A stretch of 64,000 nt of DNA, taken from assembly GCA_036501535.1 (NCBI GenBank), contig DASYAE010000062.1:1-64000 (forward strand). Reading direction: 5' to 3'. Each line of letters opens with the position of its first letter. Within the stretch, counting starts at the first letter, position 1. Below the pieces are notes generated by a model, which was not told where the DNA came from, made no database searches, and saw only the letters and a list, made by a program, of their open reading frames with translations. A program made the translations under genes and the position numbers. Shown one piece after another: positions 35,332 through 44,135 of the stretch. Source of the DNA: DASYAE01 sp036501535 (GTDB lineage Bacteria; Actinomycetota; Actinomycetes; Streptomycetales; Catenulisporaceae).

Positions 35332-37365
35332 TCAGCTCACGTTCACCGCGGTGTCGTCGAGGACGAACGAGGTCTGCTTCGTGTAGTCCTCGGCGCCGGT
35401 GAACTTCAGGGTGACCGTCTGCCCGGCGTAGGCGGACAGGCTGAAGCTGTGCTGGGCGTACCCGGTGTTCGCGTTGAGGTTCGAGTACGTGGCCAGCGTG
35501 CCGAGCACCGTGCCGGAGCTGTTGAGCACCTGCACCGCCAGCGTGTCGTACGCGGTGCTGGTGCTGGTCTCGGCGGTGTTGATGTGCAGCCAGAAGCTGA
35601 ACTGGTAGGTGCTGCAGCCGCTGGGCAGCGTGATCGTCTGGGCGACCGTGTCGGTGGTCGTGGTGCCCCATCCGTCCAGCCAGGCGTCCCAGGTCCCGCT
35701 GTGCGGCGGCTCGCTGGAGCTGTCGTTGATGACGTCGTTGGGGCTGTGGGTCGAGGTCACCGTCCAGGGCGAGGGGCTGGAGCTGCCGTTCTCGAAGCCC
35801 GGGTTGCCCAGCAGTTGGGCCGCGGTGCAGCCGCTGCCGCCGGCGGCGTTGACGGTCCAGCTGAAGCTCGCGGTGCCCGAGGCGCCTGTGGTGTCGGTCG
35901 CGGTGACGATGGGCGAGTAGGTTCCGGCGGTGGTGGGTGTGCCGGAGATCAGGCCGGTGGCGGAGTTGATCGTCAGGCCTGCCGGAAGGGCCTTGGCGCT
36001 GTAGCTGAGCGTCTGGCCGGAGGCGGAGTCGGTGGCGGAGATCTGCAGGCTGGCGGCGGTGCCGACGGTCCCGGTCTGGTTGCCGGGGTTGGCGACGGTG
36101 ACCGTGTTGCCGGTGCTGGCCGGGTTGACCGTCCAGCTGAACGACGTGGCGCCGGACGGCCCGCTTGAGTCGGTCGCGGTGACCGTGACGTTAGATGTCG
36201 CGGCGGTGGTAGGCGTGCCGGAGATCAGGCCGGTCGACGAGCTGATCGACAGACCCGCGGGCAGGCCGGTCGCCTTGTAGGACAGCGTGCCGCTGGCCGT
36301 GTCGCTCGCGGAGATCTGCAGCGATGCCGCCTTGCCGACCGTCGAGGTCTGGCTGCCCGGGTTGGTCACCGAGACCACGCCGCTGCCCGCCGTGCCGTTG
36401 AAGTCCGCGGTGAACGCGGACTCGAGGCCCGAGACCACGCCGGCGTCGCTGACGATCAGGCCGAGCTCGCGGTTGTTGCCCAGCGAGTTCGACGAGAAGT
36501 TCTCCGAGCCCTGGAAGGCCTTCGCGGTCGAGGTGCCGTAGTCCGCGACGATCGCCTTGGCGTGGATGTAGTAGCCGGTCGACGAGGTGTAGGTCTTCAC
36601 CGTCGCGCCGGCCGCCTCGACCTGGCTGATCTCGGAGCCGTAGTCGTTGCTCTCGTTCTCCAGGACCAGGCGCACGGTCACCCCGCGCTGGGCGGCGGAG
36701 ACGATGTCGCCGACCAGGGTGGTGTCGGAGAACTCCTCCTCCTCGATGTCGAGCGAGTGCTGCGCGCCGTTGATCAGGGCCGCCAGGTGGCTCAGCGAGT
36801 CGGTCGGCGACCAGACGAGGTCGTCGCCGTCGCCCGGGGTGATCGAGGTGTGCGCGAAGTCGGCGTTGAACACCGCCACCACCGCGGCCACGTCGTTCGC
36901 GTCGGTGTCGAAGACGCCGTAGTCGCGCGAGGTCGAGTAGTAGGTGGTGTCCGTGTTGCCGGTGGTGATGTACGACTCCTTGTCGTCCACCGTGATGGTC
37001 TTCTGGTGCGTGTAGGTGAACGACGTGGAGGACCACACTACGCTGATGCCCGCGCCCGTCAGGGCGTTGTAGGTGGCCTGGTCGTAGGACATCTGGGCCT
37101 GGTCCAGGATCACCCGGACGTTCACGCCGGCGTTGTGCCGGGCGATCAGGTCGTTGGCCAGCGTCGTGTCCTTGAACTCGTACATGGTCACGTCGATCGA
37201 GCTGGTGGCGCTGTCGACGAAGTTGTAGATCTGGGTCTCGCCCTGGTCCGGCAGGACCAGCAGCGAGTAGGTTCCGGCGGCTTGGGCGGGCCCCGCGGCC
37301 ATCAGGGTGGCTGCGGCTGCGAAGCCTGCGGCGAGCAGCATGGGTATGCGGCGCAACGGTTTCAT
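35332..37365 (-). CDS. Secreted phospholipase D-like protein with two Ig-like domains and a C-terminal jelly-roll domain
   Basis: 677 residues from ATG 37365, with CAGGAGC upstream. A signal peptide ends at AGPAQAA. Two PLD half-sites follow, each with a full HxKx4D motif: HQKTITVDD (about 120) and HAKAIVAD (about 265), the second followed by GSENFSSNSL. Two putative Ig-like (He_PIG-type) domains follow (about 330-510), each with LPAGL-I-S-TGLISGTPTTA. The last ~150 residues resemble a carbohydrate-binding beta-sandwich (NPGFENG...). It should hydrolyse phosphodiester bonds outside the cell; lipid or nucleic acid are both possible. Confidence 0.88.
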   Translation of the reverse strand: MKPLRRIPMLLAAGFAAAATLMAAGPAQAAGTYSLLVLPDQGETQIYNFVDSATSSIDVTMYEFKDTTLANDLIARHNAGVNVRVILDQAQMSYDQATYNALTGAGISVVWSSTSFTYTHQKTITVDDKESYITTGNTDTTYYSTSRDYGVFDTDANDVAAVVAVFNADFAHTSITPGDGDDLVWSPTDSLSHLAALINGAQHSLDIEEEEFSDTTLVGDIVSAAQRGVTVRLVLENESNDYGSEISQVEAAGATVKTYTSSTGYYIHAKAIVADYGTSTAKAFQGSENFSSNSLGNNRELGLIVSDAGVVSGLESAFTADFNGTAGSGVVSVTNPGSQTSTVGKAASLQISASDTASGTLSYKATGLPAGLSISSSTGLISGTPTTAATSNVTVTATDSSGPSGATSFSWTVNPASTGNTVTVANPGNQTGTVGTAASLQISATDSASGQTLSYSAKALPAGLTINSATGLISGTPTTAGTYSPIVTATDTTGASGTASFSWTVNAAGGSGCTAAQLLGNPGFENGSSSPSPWTVTSTHSPNDVINDSSSEPPHSGTWDAWLDGWGTTTTDTVAQTITLPSGCSTYQFSFWLHINTAETSTSTAYDTLAVQVLNSSGTVLGTLATYSNLNANTGYAQHSFSLSAYAGQTVTLKFTGAEDYTKQTSFVLDDTAVNVS

Positions 37366-37488
37366 AGTGGCTCCTGGGTAGGGGCACGATACGGGCAGCT
37401 TCGGATCACACTCCACCCGGGAAGCCGGAACCGGGTTTCGCATACAGACCCCGAAGATGTCGCCGAAATGAACAGCAGACGCTCTCGT

Positions 37489-38322
37489 CTATTTCCGCTC
37501 ATCAGACTGTTGAACGTGACGCGGACCCATCGCTCGGCAAAGTCCGCCGGTGCCGACCCGGTGCGCAAGTCGTACCCGCCCGGCCGGCTTCCGCGCCGCC
37601 ACGGTGATTATCTCAGGACTCGAATGTGTGACCGGGCCGCGGTCCCAGTCGCCGAACTGCCGCTCGACCGCGAGCCCGGCGCCGGAGAGGAACCCGGCCA
37701 GCCGCTCGGCACCGAGGAATCGCAGGGTGCTGTAGCTGACCGGCGGCGGCTGCGCGCCGGCGCCGGCGAAGGTCTGGGTGAAGGTGACCAGGTCGCCGCG
37801 CACCTCCCGCACCTCGGACACGTTCCGCACCCGCGCGCCCGACGCGTCGACCACCTCGATCGCCCGGTCCGGCGTCCACCGCTCCCAGGCCCGGGCGGCC
37901 GGATTGCGCGTCTCGAAGACGAAGCGGCCGTCCTCGCGCAGCGCCTCGCGGACCGCGGCCAGCGCGACCCGCAGCTCGTCGTCCCCGAGCAGGACCTGGA
38001 AGGCGTGCCCGGTCATCACGACCAGGTCGAATTCCGCGTGCCAGGCCACTGACGCGAGATCGCCGCGGACCCACTCGACGTCCGAGCGGCGGCGCGCCTG
38101 CGCGAGCATCCCCTCGGCCGGGTCGAGCCCGCACAGCCGGCCGGTGTGGCCCGCTTCCCGGGCCCGGTGCAGCAGCATCCCCGTGCCGCACCCCACGTCG
38201 AGCACCGACCGCGCGGACATCACCAGGGGGAGGTAGAAGCCGAAGTCCTCCCGGCCGTCCCACGGACACATCAGGTCATAGAGAGCGGCGAGCCGCGCGT
38301 CCGAGAACAGCAGGTCGACCAT
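37489..38322 (-). CDS. Class I SAM-dependent methyltransferase
   Basis: 277 residues from ATG 38322; a longer reading to 38505 is low-complexity. Motif I SVLDVGCGTGMLLHRARE, motif II GLDPAEGMLAQARRR, then FDLVVMTGHAFQVLL and FVFETRNP. The N-terminal helix YDLMCPWDGREDFGFYLPL is typical of small-molecule methyltransferases of the Methyltransf_25 group. The substrate is unknown. The gene is divergent from the NarL-type regulator, about 200 bases away. Confidence 0.85.
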   Translation of the reverse strand: MVDLLFSDARLAALYDLMCPWDGREDFGFYLPLVMSARSVLDVGCGTGMLLHRAREAGHTGRLCGLDPAEGMLAQARRRSDVEWVRGDLASVAWHAEFDLVVMTGHAFQVLLGDDELRVALAAVREALREDGRFVFETRNPAARAWERWTPDRAIEVVDASGARVRNVSEVREVRGDLVTFTQTFAGAGAQPPPVSYSTLRFLGAERLAGFLSGAGLAVERQFGDWDRGPVTHSSPEIITVAARKPAGRVRLAHRVGTGGLCRAMGPRHVQQSDERK

Positions 38323-38521
38323 CCGGCCAGGCTGCCAGGCCGGATCCGGCCGCCGCGAACGGTTTTCCGGCGTCACCGGTCGCCGCCGCGATACGCGGTC
38401 AGGCCGCCGGCGTCCGTCGGGAGAGCACGGCGGCTCGCGCCTTGCGTCGTGCGGGATATTGATCTCGGCGGGGGATAGCCTGGAACCGGCCCCAGAGCAG
38501 CACAATCAGGAAGGGGCGCCG

Positions 38522-39178
38522 ATGACGCAGCCGGCCGCAGCGCCGCCCGCCCCGATCCGGGTGCTCCTCGTCGAGGACCACGACATGGTGGCCGAGGCGA
38601 TCGGGCTGGCGCTGCAGCGGGCCGGGGACATCGAGGTGGTGGCGCGGGTCCGGTCGCTGGCCGATGCGCTGGCCGGGGTCCGTCCGCTCGGCCCGCACGT
38701 CGTGGTGCTCGACCGGCGGCTCCCGGACGGCGACGGGATCGCCGCGATCGCCGAGTTCGGCGCGGCGAGCCCGGCCGCGCGCGTCCTCGTGATCACCGGC
38801 GAGGCGGACTCGGCGACGGCGCTGCGCGTGGTGCGGGCCGGCGGCGCCGGCCTCGTGCTCAAGTCCGCGAGCCTCGTGGAGCTGGAGGCCGCGGTGCGCC
38901 GGATCGCGGCCGGCGACGTGGCCTTCGGGCCGGGCCTGCTCGGCGAGATGCTGGACCGGCTCACCGGCCGCTCCGCCGCCGCGGGCCTGCTGACGCCGCG
39001 CGAGATGCAGACCCTCGAACTGATGGCCGACGGCCGGGCCACCCGGACCATCGCCCGGCGGCTCGGCGTGGCCGACAACACCGCGCGCAACCACGTCCAG
39101 CGGGTGCTCGTGAAGCTCGGAGCCAGCTCGAAGCTCGAGGCGGTCGCGATCGCGCGGCGCGCAGGGCTGATCGACTGA
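38522..39178 (+). CDS. NarL/FixJ-type response regulator
   Basis: 218 residues from ATG 38522, with an AAGGGG ribosome site. Receiver: RVLLVEDHDMVAEAIG, phosphoacceptor Asp in VVVLDRRLPDGDG, Thr in VLVITGEA, Lys in LVLKSASLVEL. LuxR-type helix-turn-helix: LTPREMQTLELMADGRATRT then IARRLGVADNTARNHVQRVL. No kinase gene sits next to it, but the PAS kinase at 39746, one gene further on, is a likely partner. It heads a run of same-strand signalling genes. Confidence 0.92.
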   Translation: MTQPAAAPPAPIRVLLVEDHDMVAEAIGLALQRAGDIEVVARVRSLADALAGVRPLGPHVVVLDRRLPDGDGIAAIAEFGAASPAARVLVITGEADSATALRVVRAGGAGLVLKSASLVELEAAVRRIAAGDVAFGPGLLGEMLDRLTGRSAAAGLLTPREMQTLELMADGRATRTIARRLGVADNTARNHVQRVLVKLGASSKLEAVAIARRAGLID

Positions 39179-39289
39179 CGCATTTGACGCATTGTGGCTG
39201 ATATCGAGCCATGACTAGTGCATTTGCATCAGGCGCGTAGTACATCCGCGCTTCTCGCATATGAGTCCGGGGCATTGCAGACTGGAGCG

Positions 39290-39742
39290 GTGAGCGCTGA
39301 GACCACCGACGACCAGGACGAGTCCCTCACGCTCCCCGAGGATCCCGGGGCCGCCGCGCTGGCCCGCGACTTCGCCGCCGAGCAGCTGGTCAAGGCCGGC
39401 TACCTGGGCAGGCACGACGAGATCGTGCTCGCCGTCTCCGAACTGGTCTCCAACGCCCTGCTGCACGGCTCCGGCGCGCCGACGATCCGGCTGTCCGGCA
39501 GCCCGCACCGGGCCCGGATCGAGGTGTACGACGACAGCCCGGAGCTGCCCGAGCAGCGCACGGACTTCGGCCCGGAGGGCGGCTGGGGCCTGATCATGGT
39601 CGGGCGGATGGCGGCCTGGGGCTCGTTCCGGCGCGGCTCCGGCAAGGTGGTCTGGTGCGAGACGACGCCCGAGTCGTCCGCGCACGGCACGGTGCACGTC
39701 GGGATGGCCGTCCCGGCCGCCGAGCACGGCGTGACAAGCTGA
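39290..39742 (+). CDS. RsbW-like ATP-binding protein (HATPase_c_2)
   Basis: 150 residues if GTG 39290 is the start; the open frame reaches back to GTG 39218 and the true start is uncertain. N-box in EIVLAVSELVSNALLHGSG, G-box in DFGPEGGWGLIMVGRMAAWG, ending GKVVWCETTP. It is the second anti-sigma-like kinase of the window and stands just before the PAS kinase. No sigma factor is nearby. Confidence 0.83.
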   Translation: MSAETTDDQDESLTLPEDPGAAALARDFAAEQLVKAGYLGRHDEIVLAVSELVSNALLHGSGAPTIRLSGSPHRARIEVYDDSPELPEQRTDFGPEGGWGLIMVGRMAAWGSFRRGSGKVVWCETTPESSAHGTVHVGMAVPAAEHGVTS

Positions 39743-39745
39743 GGC

Positions 39746-40936
39746 ATGAACACCGCGGCACGCGGCAATAGCTTCGGCGACGGGCCGCACGAAATCCCCC
39801 ACGAGTCCAAGGCCACCGGCGACGTGCCCGAACCGCCGGTGGCGGGCGGGCGGCTGCGCGAGAGCGAGGAGCTCTTCCGGCTGCTCGTGCAGAGCGTCTC
39901 CGACTACGCGATCTTCATGCTGGACCCGCAGGGGCGGATCGCCAGCTGGAACGCGGGCGCCGAGCGGATCAAAGGCTACCGGGAGCAGGAGATCGCCGGC
40001 GTGCACTTCTCCGTCTTCTACCCGCCCGAGGACGTGGCGGCCGGGAAGCCGCAGCGGGAGCTGGAGATCGCCGTCGCGGAAGGGCGGGTCGAGGACGAGG
40101 GCTGGCGGGTGCGCAAGGACGGCTCCCGGTTCTGGGCCAACGTCGTGATCACCGCGCTGTTCGACGAGTCAGGCGAGCTGCGCGGCTTCGGCAAGGTCAC
40201 CCGGGACATGACCGAGCGGCGCGAGCGCGAGCGGGCCCTCAGCGACCAGCACCGGCTGCTGGCCCACCTCGTGCAGGCGCAGGAGCGCGAGCGCCGCCGC
40301 ATCGCCTGGGACGTGCACGACGACTCGATCCAGTCCATGGTCGCCGTCGGCATGCGCCAGCAGCTGCTCGCCGACCAGCTGCCCGAGCAGTACGCCGGCC
40401 AGCTGCGCCGGCTGACCGAGGCGGTGGACGCGGCCATCGGCCGGCTGCGCGGCCTGGTCTTCCGGCTGCGGCCCTCCGGCGTCGAGGCGGAGGGGCTGGC
40501 CAAGGCGCTGTCCGCCTATCTGGCCGAGGCCGCCGACGGCTGGGGGCTCGAGCACCGGTTCGAGTTCGGCCTGGACCGCGAGCCGCCGACCGAGAGCGCG
40601 GTGACCGTGTTCCGGATCTGCCAGGAGGCGCTGGCCAACGTGCACAAGCACGCCCGCGCGAGCACGGTCTCGATCAGCGTCGCGCCGGATCGCGGCGGCG
40701 TGCTCACCCGCGTGCGCGACGACGGCGGAGGCATCAACGAATCCGCCGACATGCGCCACGACCCCGAGCACTACGGAGTGATCGAGATGCGCGAGCGGGC
40801 CGAGGCGGCCGGCGGCTGGTGGACCATGCTGCGGCGGCCCGAGGGGGGGACCGTCGTCGAGTTCTGGATCCCCGGCGCCGCGACCGGGCCGGGTGAGGTT
40901 GGCGGGCAGCGCTCCCGATCGGGGACCGTCCGGTGA
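39746..40936 (+). CDS. PAS-domain sensor histidine kinase (HisKA_3)
   Basis: 396 residues. A PAS domain (about 45-160) contains SVSDYAIFMLDPQGRIASWN and RKDGSRFWANVVITAL. The HisKA_3 dimerisation domain has the phospho-His in RRRIAWDVHDDSIQSMVAVG (about 195), and the HATPase has CQEALANVHKHARAS and DDGGGINES. No membrane segment, so it senses a cytosolic cue. It overlaps the next gene by four bases (GTGA), fixing the receiver protein at 40933 as a partner. Confidence 0.92.
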   Translation: MNTAARGNSFGDGPHEIPHESKATGDVPEPPVAGGRLRESEELFRLLVQSVSDYAIFMLDPQGRIASWNAGAERIKGYREQEIAGVHFSVFYPPEDVAAGKPQRELEIAVAEGRVEDEGWRVRKDGSRFWANVVITALFDESGELRGFGKVTRDMTERRERERALSDQHRLLAHLVQAQERERRRIAWDVHDDSIQSMVAVGMRQQLLADQLPEQYAGQLRRLTEAVDAAIGRLRGLVFRLRPSGVEAEGLAKALSAYLAEAADGWGLEHRFEFGLDREPPTESAVTVFRICQEALANVHKHARASTVSISVAPDRGGVLTRVRDDGGGINESADMRHDPEHYGVIEMRERAEAAGGWWTMLRRPEGGTVVEFWIPGAATGPGEVGGQRSRSGTVR

Positions 40937-41358
40937 GCGCCACGCCGCCCGGGGCGCCGCTCACCGTGCTCGTCTGCGACGACGACGCGATGATCCGCGA
41001 GGCCCTGCGCGACGTGCTCGACGCCGAGCCGGACCTGCGCGTGGTCGCGCTGGCGGCCGGCCCGGCCGAGGCGATCGACCTCGCGGCCCTGCACCGTCCC
41101 CGGGTCGCGGTGCTCGACGTGCGGATGGCCGGCGGCGGCGGTCCGCGCGCGGCGCGCGAGATAGGTGTGTGCTCGCCGACGACGCGTATCATGGCTTTCT
41201 CCGCGCACGGCGACGCCGCGGCGATCCGGGAGATGCGAATTGCCGGTGTGACGGAATACCTGGTCAAGGGCGTGCCGAACCGGGAGATCGTGGCGGCGGT
41301 GCGCCGGCTCGGCGGGACTCTCAGCGGCGCCGCTGACCAGGTGCCGTGCGCGCGGTAG
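40933..41358 (+). CDS. Single-domain response regulator
   Basis: 141 residues from GTG 40933, overlapping the kinase stop. The receiver is complete: VLVCDDDAMIREAL, Asp in VAVLDVRMAGG, Ser in IMAFSAHG, Lys in EYLVKGVP. After about residue 120 there is only a short tail and no output domain, so it must act by protein contact or as a phosphate sink. The STAS gene follows 58 bases later, which suggests a link with partner switching. Confidence 0.88.
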   Translation: MSATPPGAPLTVLVCDDDAMIREALRDVLDAEPDLRVVALAAGPAEAIDLAALHRPRVAVLDVRMAGGGGPRAAREIGVCSPTTRIMAFSAHGDAAAIREMRIAGVTEYLVKGVPNREIVAAVRRLGGTLSGAADQVPCAR

Positions 41359-41416
41359 GGTGATCTCGATGCGGTCCTGACCAGGGCCCGGACATGGTAG
41401 GCGAGGGGATTCGCGG

Positions 41417-41755
41417 ATGGACCGGTTCACCGTCAGCGTTGCGACGGCGGAGCGCGGCGGCACCGTGGTGGCCGCCGTCGGCGAGCTGGACATGGCCGCG
41501 GCCCAGGATCTGTGGCGCGAGCTGGAGCCCCGGCTGGTCGGCGGGGCGCGGGTGGTGCTCGACGGCACCGGCCTGACCTTCCTCGACTCCAGCGGGCTGC
41601 GGATCCTGCTGCAGGCGGTGAAGGTCGCCGCGGCGGACGGCGCCGACTTCCGGATCGTGGCGCCGCAGCCCGCGATCCAGCGCGTCTTCGACCTGGCCGG
41701 GGTGGGGGAGCGGCTTCCGCTGCGCGCCTCGGTGCAGACCGCGTTCGCGGACTGA
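41417..41755 (+). CDS. STAS-domain anti-anti-sigma factor
   Basis: 112 residues. VVAAVGELDMAAAQDLW and LTFLDSSGLRILLQAVK carry the STAS core and the phosphorylatable serine; FRIVAPQPAIQRVFDLAGV completes the fold. Compact, without extra tails. It is the closest STAS gene to the RsbW-like ATPase at 39290, so this pair may form one switch. Confidence 0.92.
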   Translation: MDRFTVSVATAERGGTVVAAVGELDMAAAQDLWRELEPRLVGGARVVLDGTGLTFLDSSGLRILLQAVKVAAADGADFRIVAPQPAIQRVFDLAGVGERLPLRASVQTAFAD

Positions 41756-41808
41756 AAGGGCGGCGGGCGGGCGCGCATGATTTCCGCGCCCCGGGCTAAT
41801 ATCCGGGG

Positions 41809-42309
41809 ATGGACCGCGAAGATCTCGACCCGGACGGGCCCGGCGCGCAGGCCGACGAGCTGCCCGAGGACGACGGCGTGCTCGAGCCCGGGGACTCGCT
41901 GGAGACCGACGACCTCGGCTACGACCCGCTGGACACCGGCATAAGCCCGCTCGAGCGCCGGCCGGCCTCCGAGCGGTACGGCGTCACGCCGGCCGAGGCG
42001 CGCGCCGGCGAGTCGCTGGACGAGCGGCTGGCCGAGGAGGAGCCGGAGTCCGGCGGGGAGCGGTTCTCGACCGGTCCGGACGAGCCCGAGGACGAGGACC
42101 GGCCGGAGCAGGACGAGGCCTTCGAGGAGAGCGCGACGGCCGAGCCGCGCGCCGGCCGCCTGATAGGGCTGGACGAGGGCGCCCACAGCGTCGCGGAGAA
42201 CAGCTATTTCGCCCGCGACGCGGGGATCGACGGCGCCGGGGCGAGCGCCGAGGAGGCGGCCATGCACATCGTCGGGGACGACGAGGACGACGAGGACGCG
42301 GAGTACTGA
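41809..42309 (+). CDS. DUF5709 acidic protein
   Basis: 166 residues, very rich in Asp and Glu. Signature segments of the family: GVLEPGDSLETDDLGYDPLD, TGISPLERRPASERYGVTPA, ARAGESLDERLAEEEPE and, at the end, AGRLIGLDEGAHSVAENSYF followed by GIDGAGASAEEAAMH. Function unknown; such genes are common and often stress-induced in actinomycetes. It converges with a DUF3040 gene. A GCTACGTCG direct repeat lies between the two. Confidence 0.87.
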   Translation: MDREDLDPDGPGAQADELPEDDGVLEPGDSLETDDLGYDPLDTGISPLERRPASERYGVTPAEARAGESLDERLAEEEPESGGERFSTGPDEPEDEDRPEQDEAFEESATAEPRAGRLIGLDEGAHSVAENSYFARDAGIDGAGASAEEAAMHIVGDDEDDEDAEY

Positions 42310-42339
42310 AAGCCGGGAGCCCGCTACGTCGCTGCGTTG

Positions 42340-42564
42340 CTACGTCGTGGCCGGGCCGGCGGTCAGCGCCGAGATCAGGATGATCGCGCCGAGGGCCAGC
42401 AGCAGTCCGACGACGACCAGGATCACCCTGAGCAGCGGCGGTCCCCAGACCAGCCGGGCCCACAGCGTCGGGGCGCGCAGGCGCCGGGCGAGCCGCGGCG
42501 TCTCGGCGGTCAGGTCGGTCTCGATCTGCTGCAGCGCCCGGCGCTCCCAGTCGGTCATGTTCAC
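42340..42564 (-). CDS. DUF3040 membrane protein
   Basis: 74 residues from GTG 42564 (ATG 42558 possible), with GGAGG upstream. The N-terminus MTDWERRALQQIETDL is DUF3040-like; one hydrophobic helix follows (VILVVVGLLLALGAIILISA). Same design as the protein at 30991, including a WGP linker. A 15-base palindrome lies about 40 bases upstream. Confidence 0.82.
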   Translation of the reverse strand: MNMTDWERRALQQIETDLTAETPRLARRLRAPTLWARLVWGPPLLRVILVVVGLLLALGAIILISALTAGPATT

Positions 42565-42603
42565 GGCAACCTCCGCCGGCCTAAAGCCCCCACTGCATAG
42601 TGT

Positions 42604-42618
42604 GGTTACCGGGTAACC
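42604..42618. promoter_or_regulatory. Palindrome GGTTACC-G-GGTAACC upstream of a DUF3040 gene
   Basis: Two perfect 7-base arms around one base, 40 bases before the DUF3040 start. A likely regulator-binding site; the protein is unknown. Confidence 0.5.
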
Positions 42619-42767
42619 GCGTCGGCAGCGGATATGCGGTCGTCGTCACAGATCGCGACAGGTCGGATCACTGGTCGGCACACGACCCGGGCGGGGCCGC
42701 CGGTCGGTGTCGCCGCGCCCGGCCGTTCGGCGGGATTATTCAGCTGTCTGATTCACCGGCCGGAGGG

Positions 42768-43238
42768 TCAGGCCTCCTCGGGCCGGACCGCCTGCGCGAA
42801 GGTCCGGTAGACCGGGAGCACCTGGTCGGCGCCGGTGCGGCGCAGGATGTCGACGACCCGCGGGCGCACGCCGACCAGGGAGAGCCTGCCGCCGCGCTCC
42901 TGCAGCGCGCGGTGCGCGTCGAGGAGCAGCAGCAGGCCGGAGGCGTCCACGAAGTACAGCCGCTTGAGGTCGAGCACGAGGTGCGCCACGCACTGCGCGG
43001 CCAACTCGTCGAGCAGCGCGACCAGGGTCGGCGCGGTCCACCGGTCCAGCTCGCCGGCCAGCGCCGCGACCGTGGCGGCCGGCTGCGCGGCGGCGTCGAT
43101 CTCCAGCGTGGAGCCTGCGGCCCGGGCCTCGGGCTCTGGCTGCGGCTGGAACTCGGGCGCGAACGCCGCGGCGCTTGGCAGCTGAACTGGCGCCGCGGCG
43201 CAGGCCGCGTCCCCCTCGAGTACGACCGGCTCCGTCAC
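42768..43238 (-). CDS. STAS-domain anti-anti-sigma factor with a long N-terminal tail
   Basis: 156 residues from GTG 43238, with CGAGG upstream. The first ~45 residues are Ala/Pro/Gln-rich and likely disordered. The STAS core has AATVAALAGELDRWTAPTLV and LYFVDASGLLLLLDAHRAL, keeping the phosphorylatable serine. Fifth STAS gene in the window. It faces away from the other genes of this island and has its own promoter region. Confidence 0.87.
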   Translation of the reverse strand: MTEPVVLEGDAACAAAPVQLPSAAAFAPEFQPQPEPEARAAGSTLEIDAAAQPAATVAALAGELDRWTAPTLVALLDELAAQCVAHLVLDLKRLYFVDASGLLLLLDAHRALQERGGRLSLVGVRPRVVDILRRTGADQVLPVYRTFAQAVRPEEA

Positions 43239-43373
43239 TGCTACCTCGTTTCTCGTCAGTTCCCGCACACGTCACCCGGCGTACTCAATGAACCCCGGCG
43301 CGGGCGCGGCGCTCAACCCCGATCGAACCCTGCGACACCGCGGTTCTTGCCCGGGCCGACCGGGTACGCGCGG

Positions 43374-43760
43374 CTATTTCGCTGATCCGGCGCGCCGCCG
43401 GCGCAGCATCCGGGCCATCGCCGCCACGACCGCGACGCTCGCCGCGGCGGCCGCGGCGACCTTCCCGCGCTTGCTCCTGGCCGCCTCGACGGCGCTGGTG
43501 CGCAGCTCCTCCGGGGTCTTCTCCCTGATGGTCTCGGCGACCTGCGGGGCCTTCTCCTTGATGGTGGCGGCGACCTGGGGCGCCTTCTCCTTGATCGCGT
43601 CGGCCACCTGCGGCGCCTTCTCCCTGATGGTGGCGGCCACCTGCGGCGCCTTCTCCTTGATCACGTCGGCGACGCGCGCGATGGCCTCCTGCGCACCGTC
43701 CTTCGCCGACTTGGCCGTGTCGCGCGCTTGGTTGGCGGCGTCGCCCTTCGTGTTCGTCAT
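43374..43760 (-). CDS. Protein of five 11-residue repeats with an Ala-rich C-terminal helix
   Basis: 128 residues from ATG 43760, with AAGGAGAA upstream. Residues 30-84 are five tandem 11-mers of the form VA(A/D/E)(T/A/V)I(K/R)EKAPQ. An 11-residue period with regularly placed Lys and Glu is typical of LEA-like or apolipoprotein-like amphipathic helices. The C-terminus has an Ala/Val helix and ends in RMLRRRRAGSAK, perhaps a membrane anchor. A stress-protective or membrane-surface role is inferred. Confidence 0.75.
   Translation of the reverse strand: MTNTKGDAANQARDTAKSAKDGAQEAIARVADVIKEKAPQVAATIREKAPQVADAIKEKAPQVAATIKEKAPQVAETIREKTPEELRTSAVEAARSKRGKVAAAAAASVAVVAAMARMLRRRRAGSAK
43509..43673 (-). 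repeat. 33-bp tandem repeat, five copies
   Basis: Encodes the five 11-residue units of the protein above. The DNA copies are close to each other, which suggests recent expansion or gene conversion. Confidence 0.8.
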
Positions 43761-44135
43761 CGCGGTTCTCCTTCTGATGGATTCCTCGGCGGCGGCCCGC
43801 ACGCCGCCGCCCGAAGCTGCGGTGCCTCTCCTATCCCCTATCCCACTATTCAGCGTGCTCCTGCGCGCGTACTGCATTCGGGGCAGATTCTCACGCGCCG
43901 TCAGCTGCGCGGTCGCGGCGCATATCCACAGCTGCAATCGGTCGCCCCAGCACTCTCGTCACTCGAGGATCGCCGAGCGGGTGCCCCCGAACGGGCGATC
44001 GAAACGAATCCCCCGACATCGCGGCTGCGTCTAGGGCCAGCGAGCGGCGTTGTGCGACGGCCGGCTCCCCGCCGCGCGAGTTGCGCGGCGGGGAGCCGGC
44101 CGGGTCCGGGGCGTCACCCCGGTTGTCACACGCCG
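43761..44135. other. 375-base intergenic region
   Basis: Holds the promoter of the repeat protein (leftward) and, at 44058-44102, the terminator of the ArsR-SRPBCC gene. No gene seen. Confidence 0.5.
44058..44102 (-). terminator. Hairpin with perfect 20-bp stem
   Basis: Arms 44058-44077 and 44083-44102 are fully complementary around the loop GAGTT. It lies 34 bases after the stop of the ArsR-SRPBCC gene and should terminate it. Confidence 0.85.

Noticed and set aside
43374..43760. 33-bp repeats as a possible CRISPR array
   Set aside because: The units are directly adjacent without spacers and keep an open reading frame; they encode a repeat protein.
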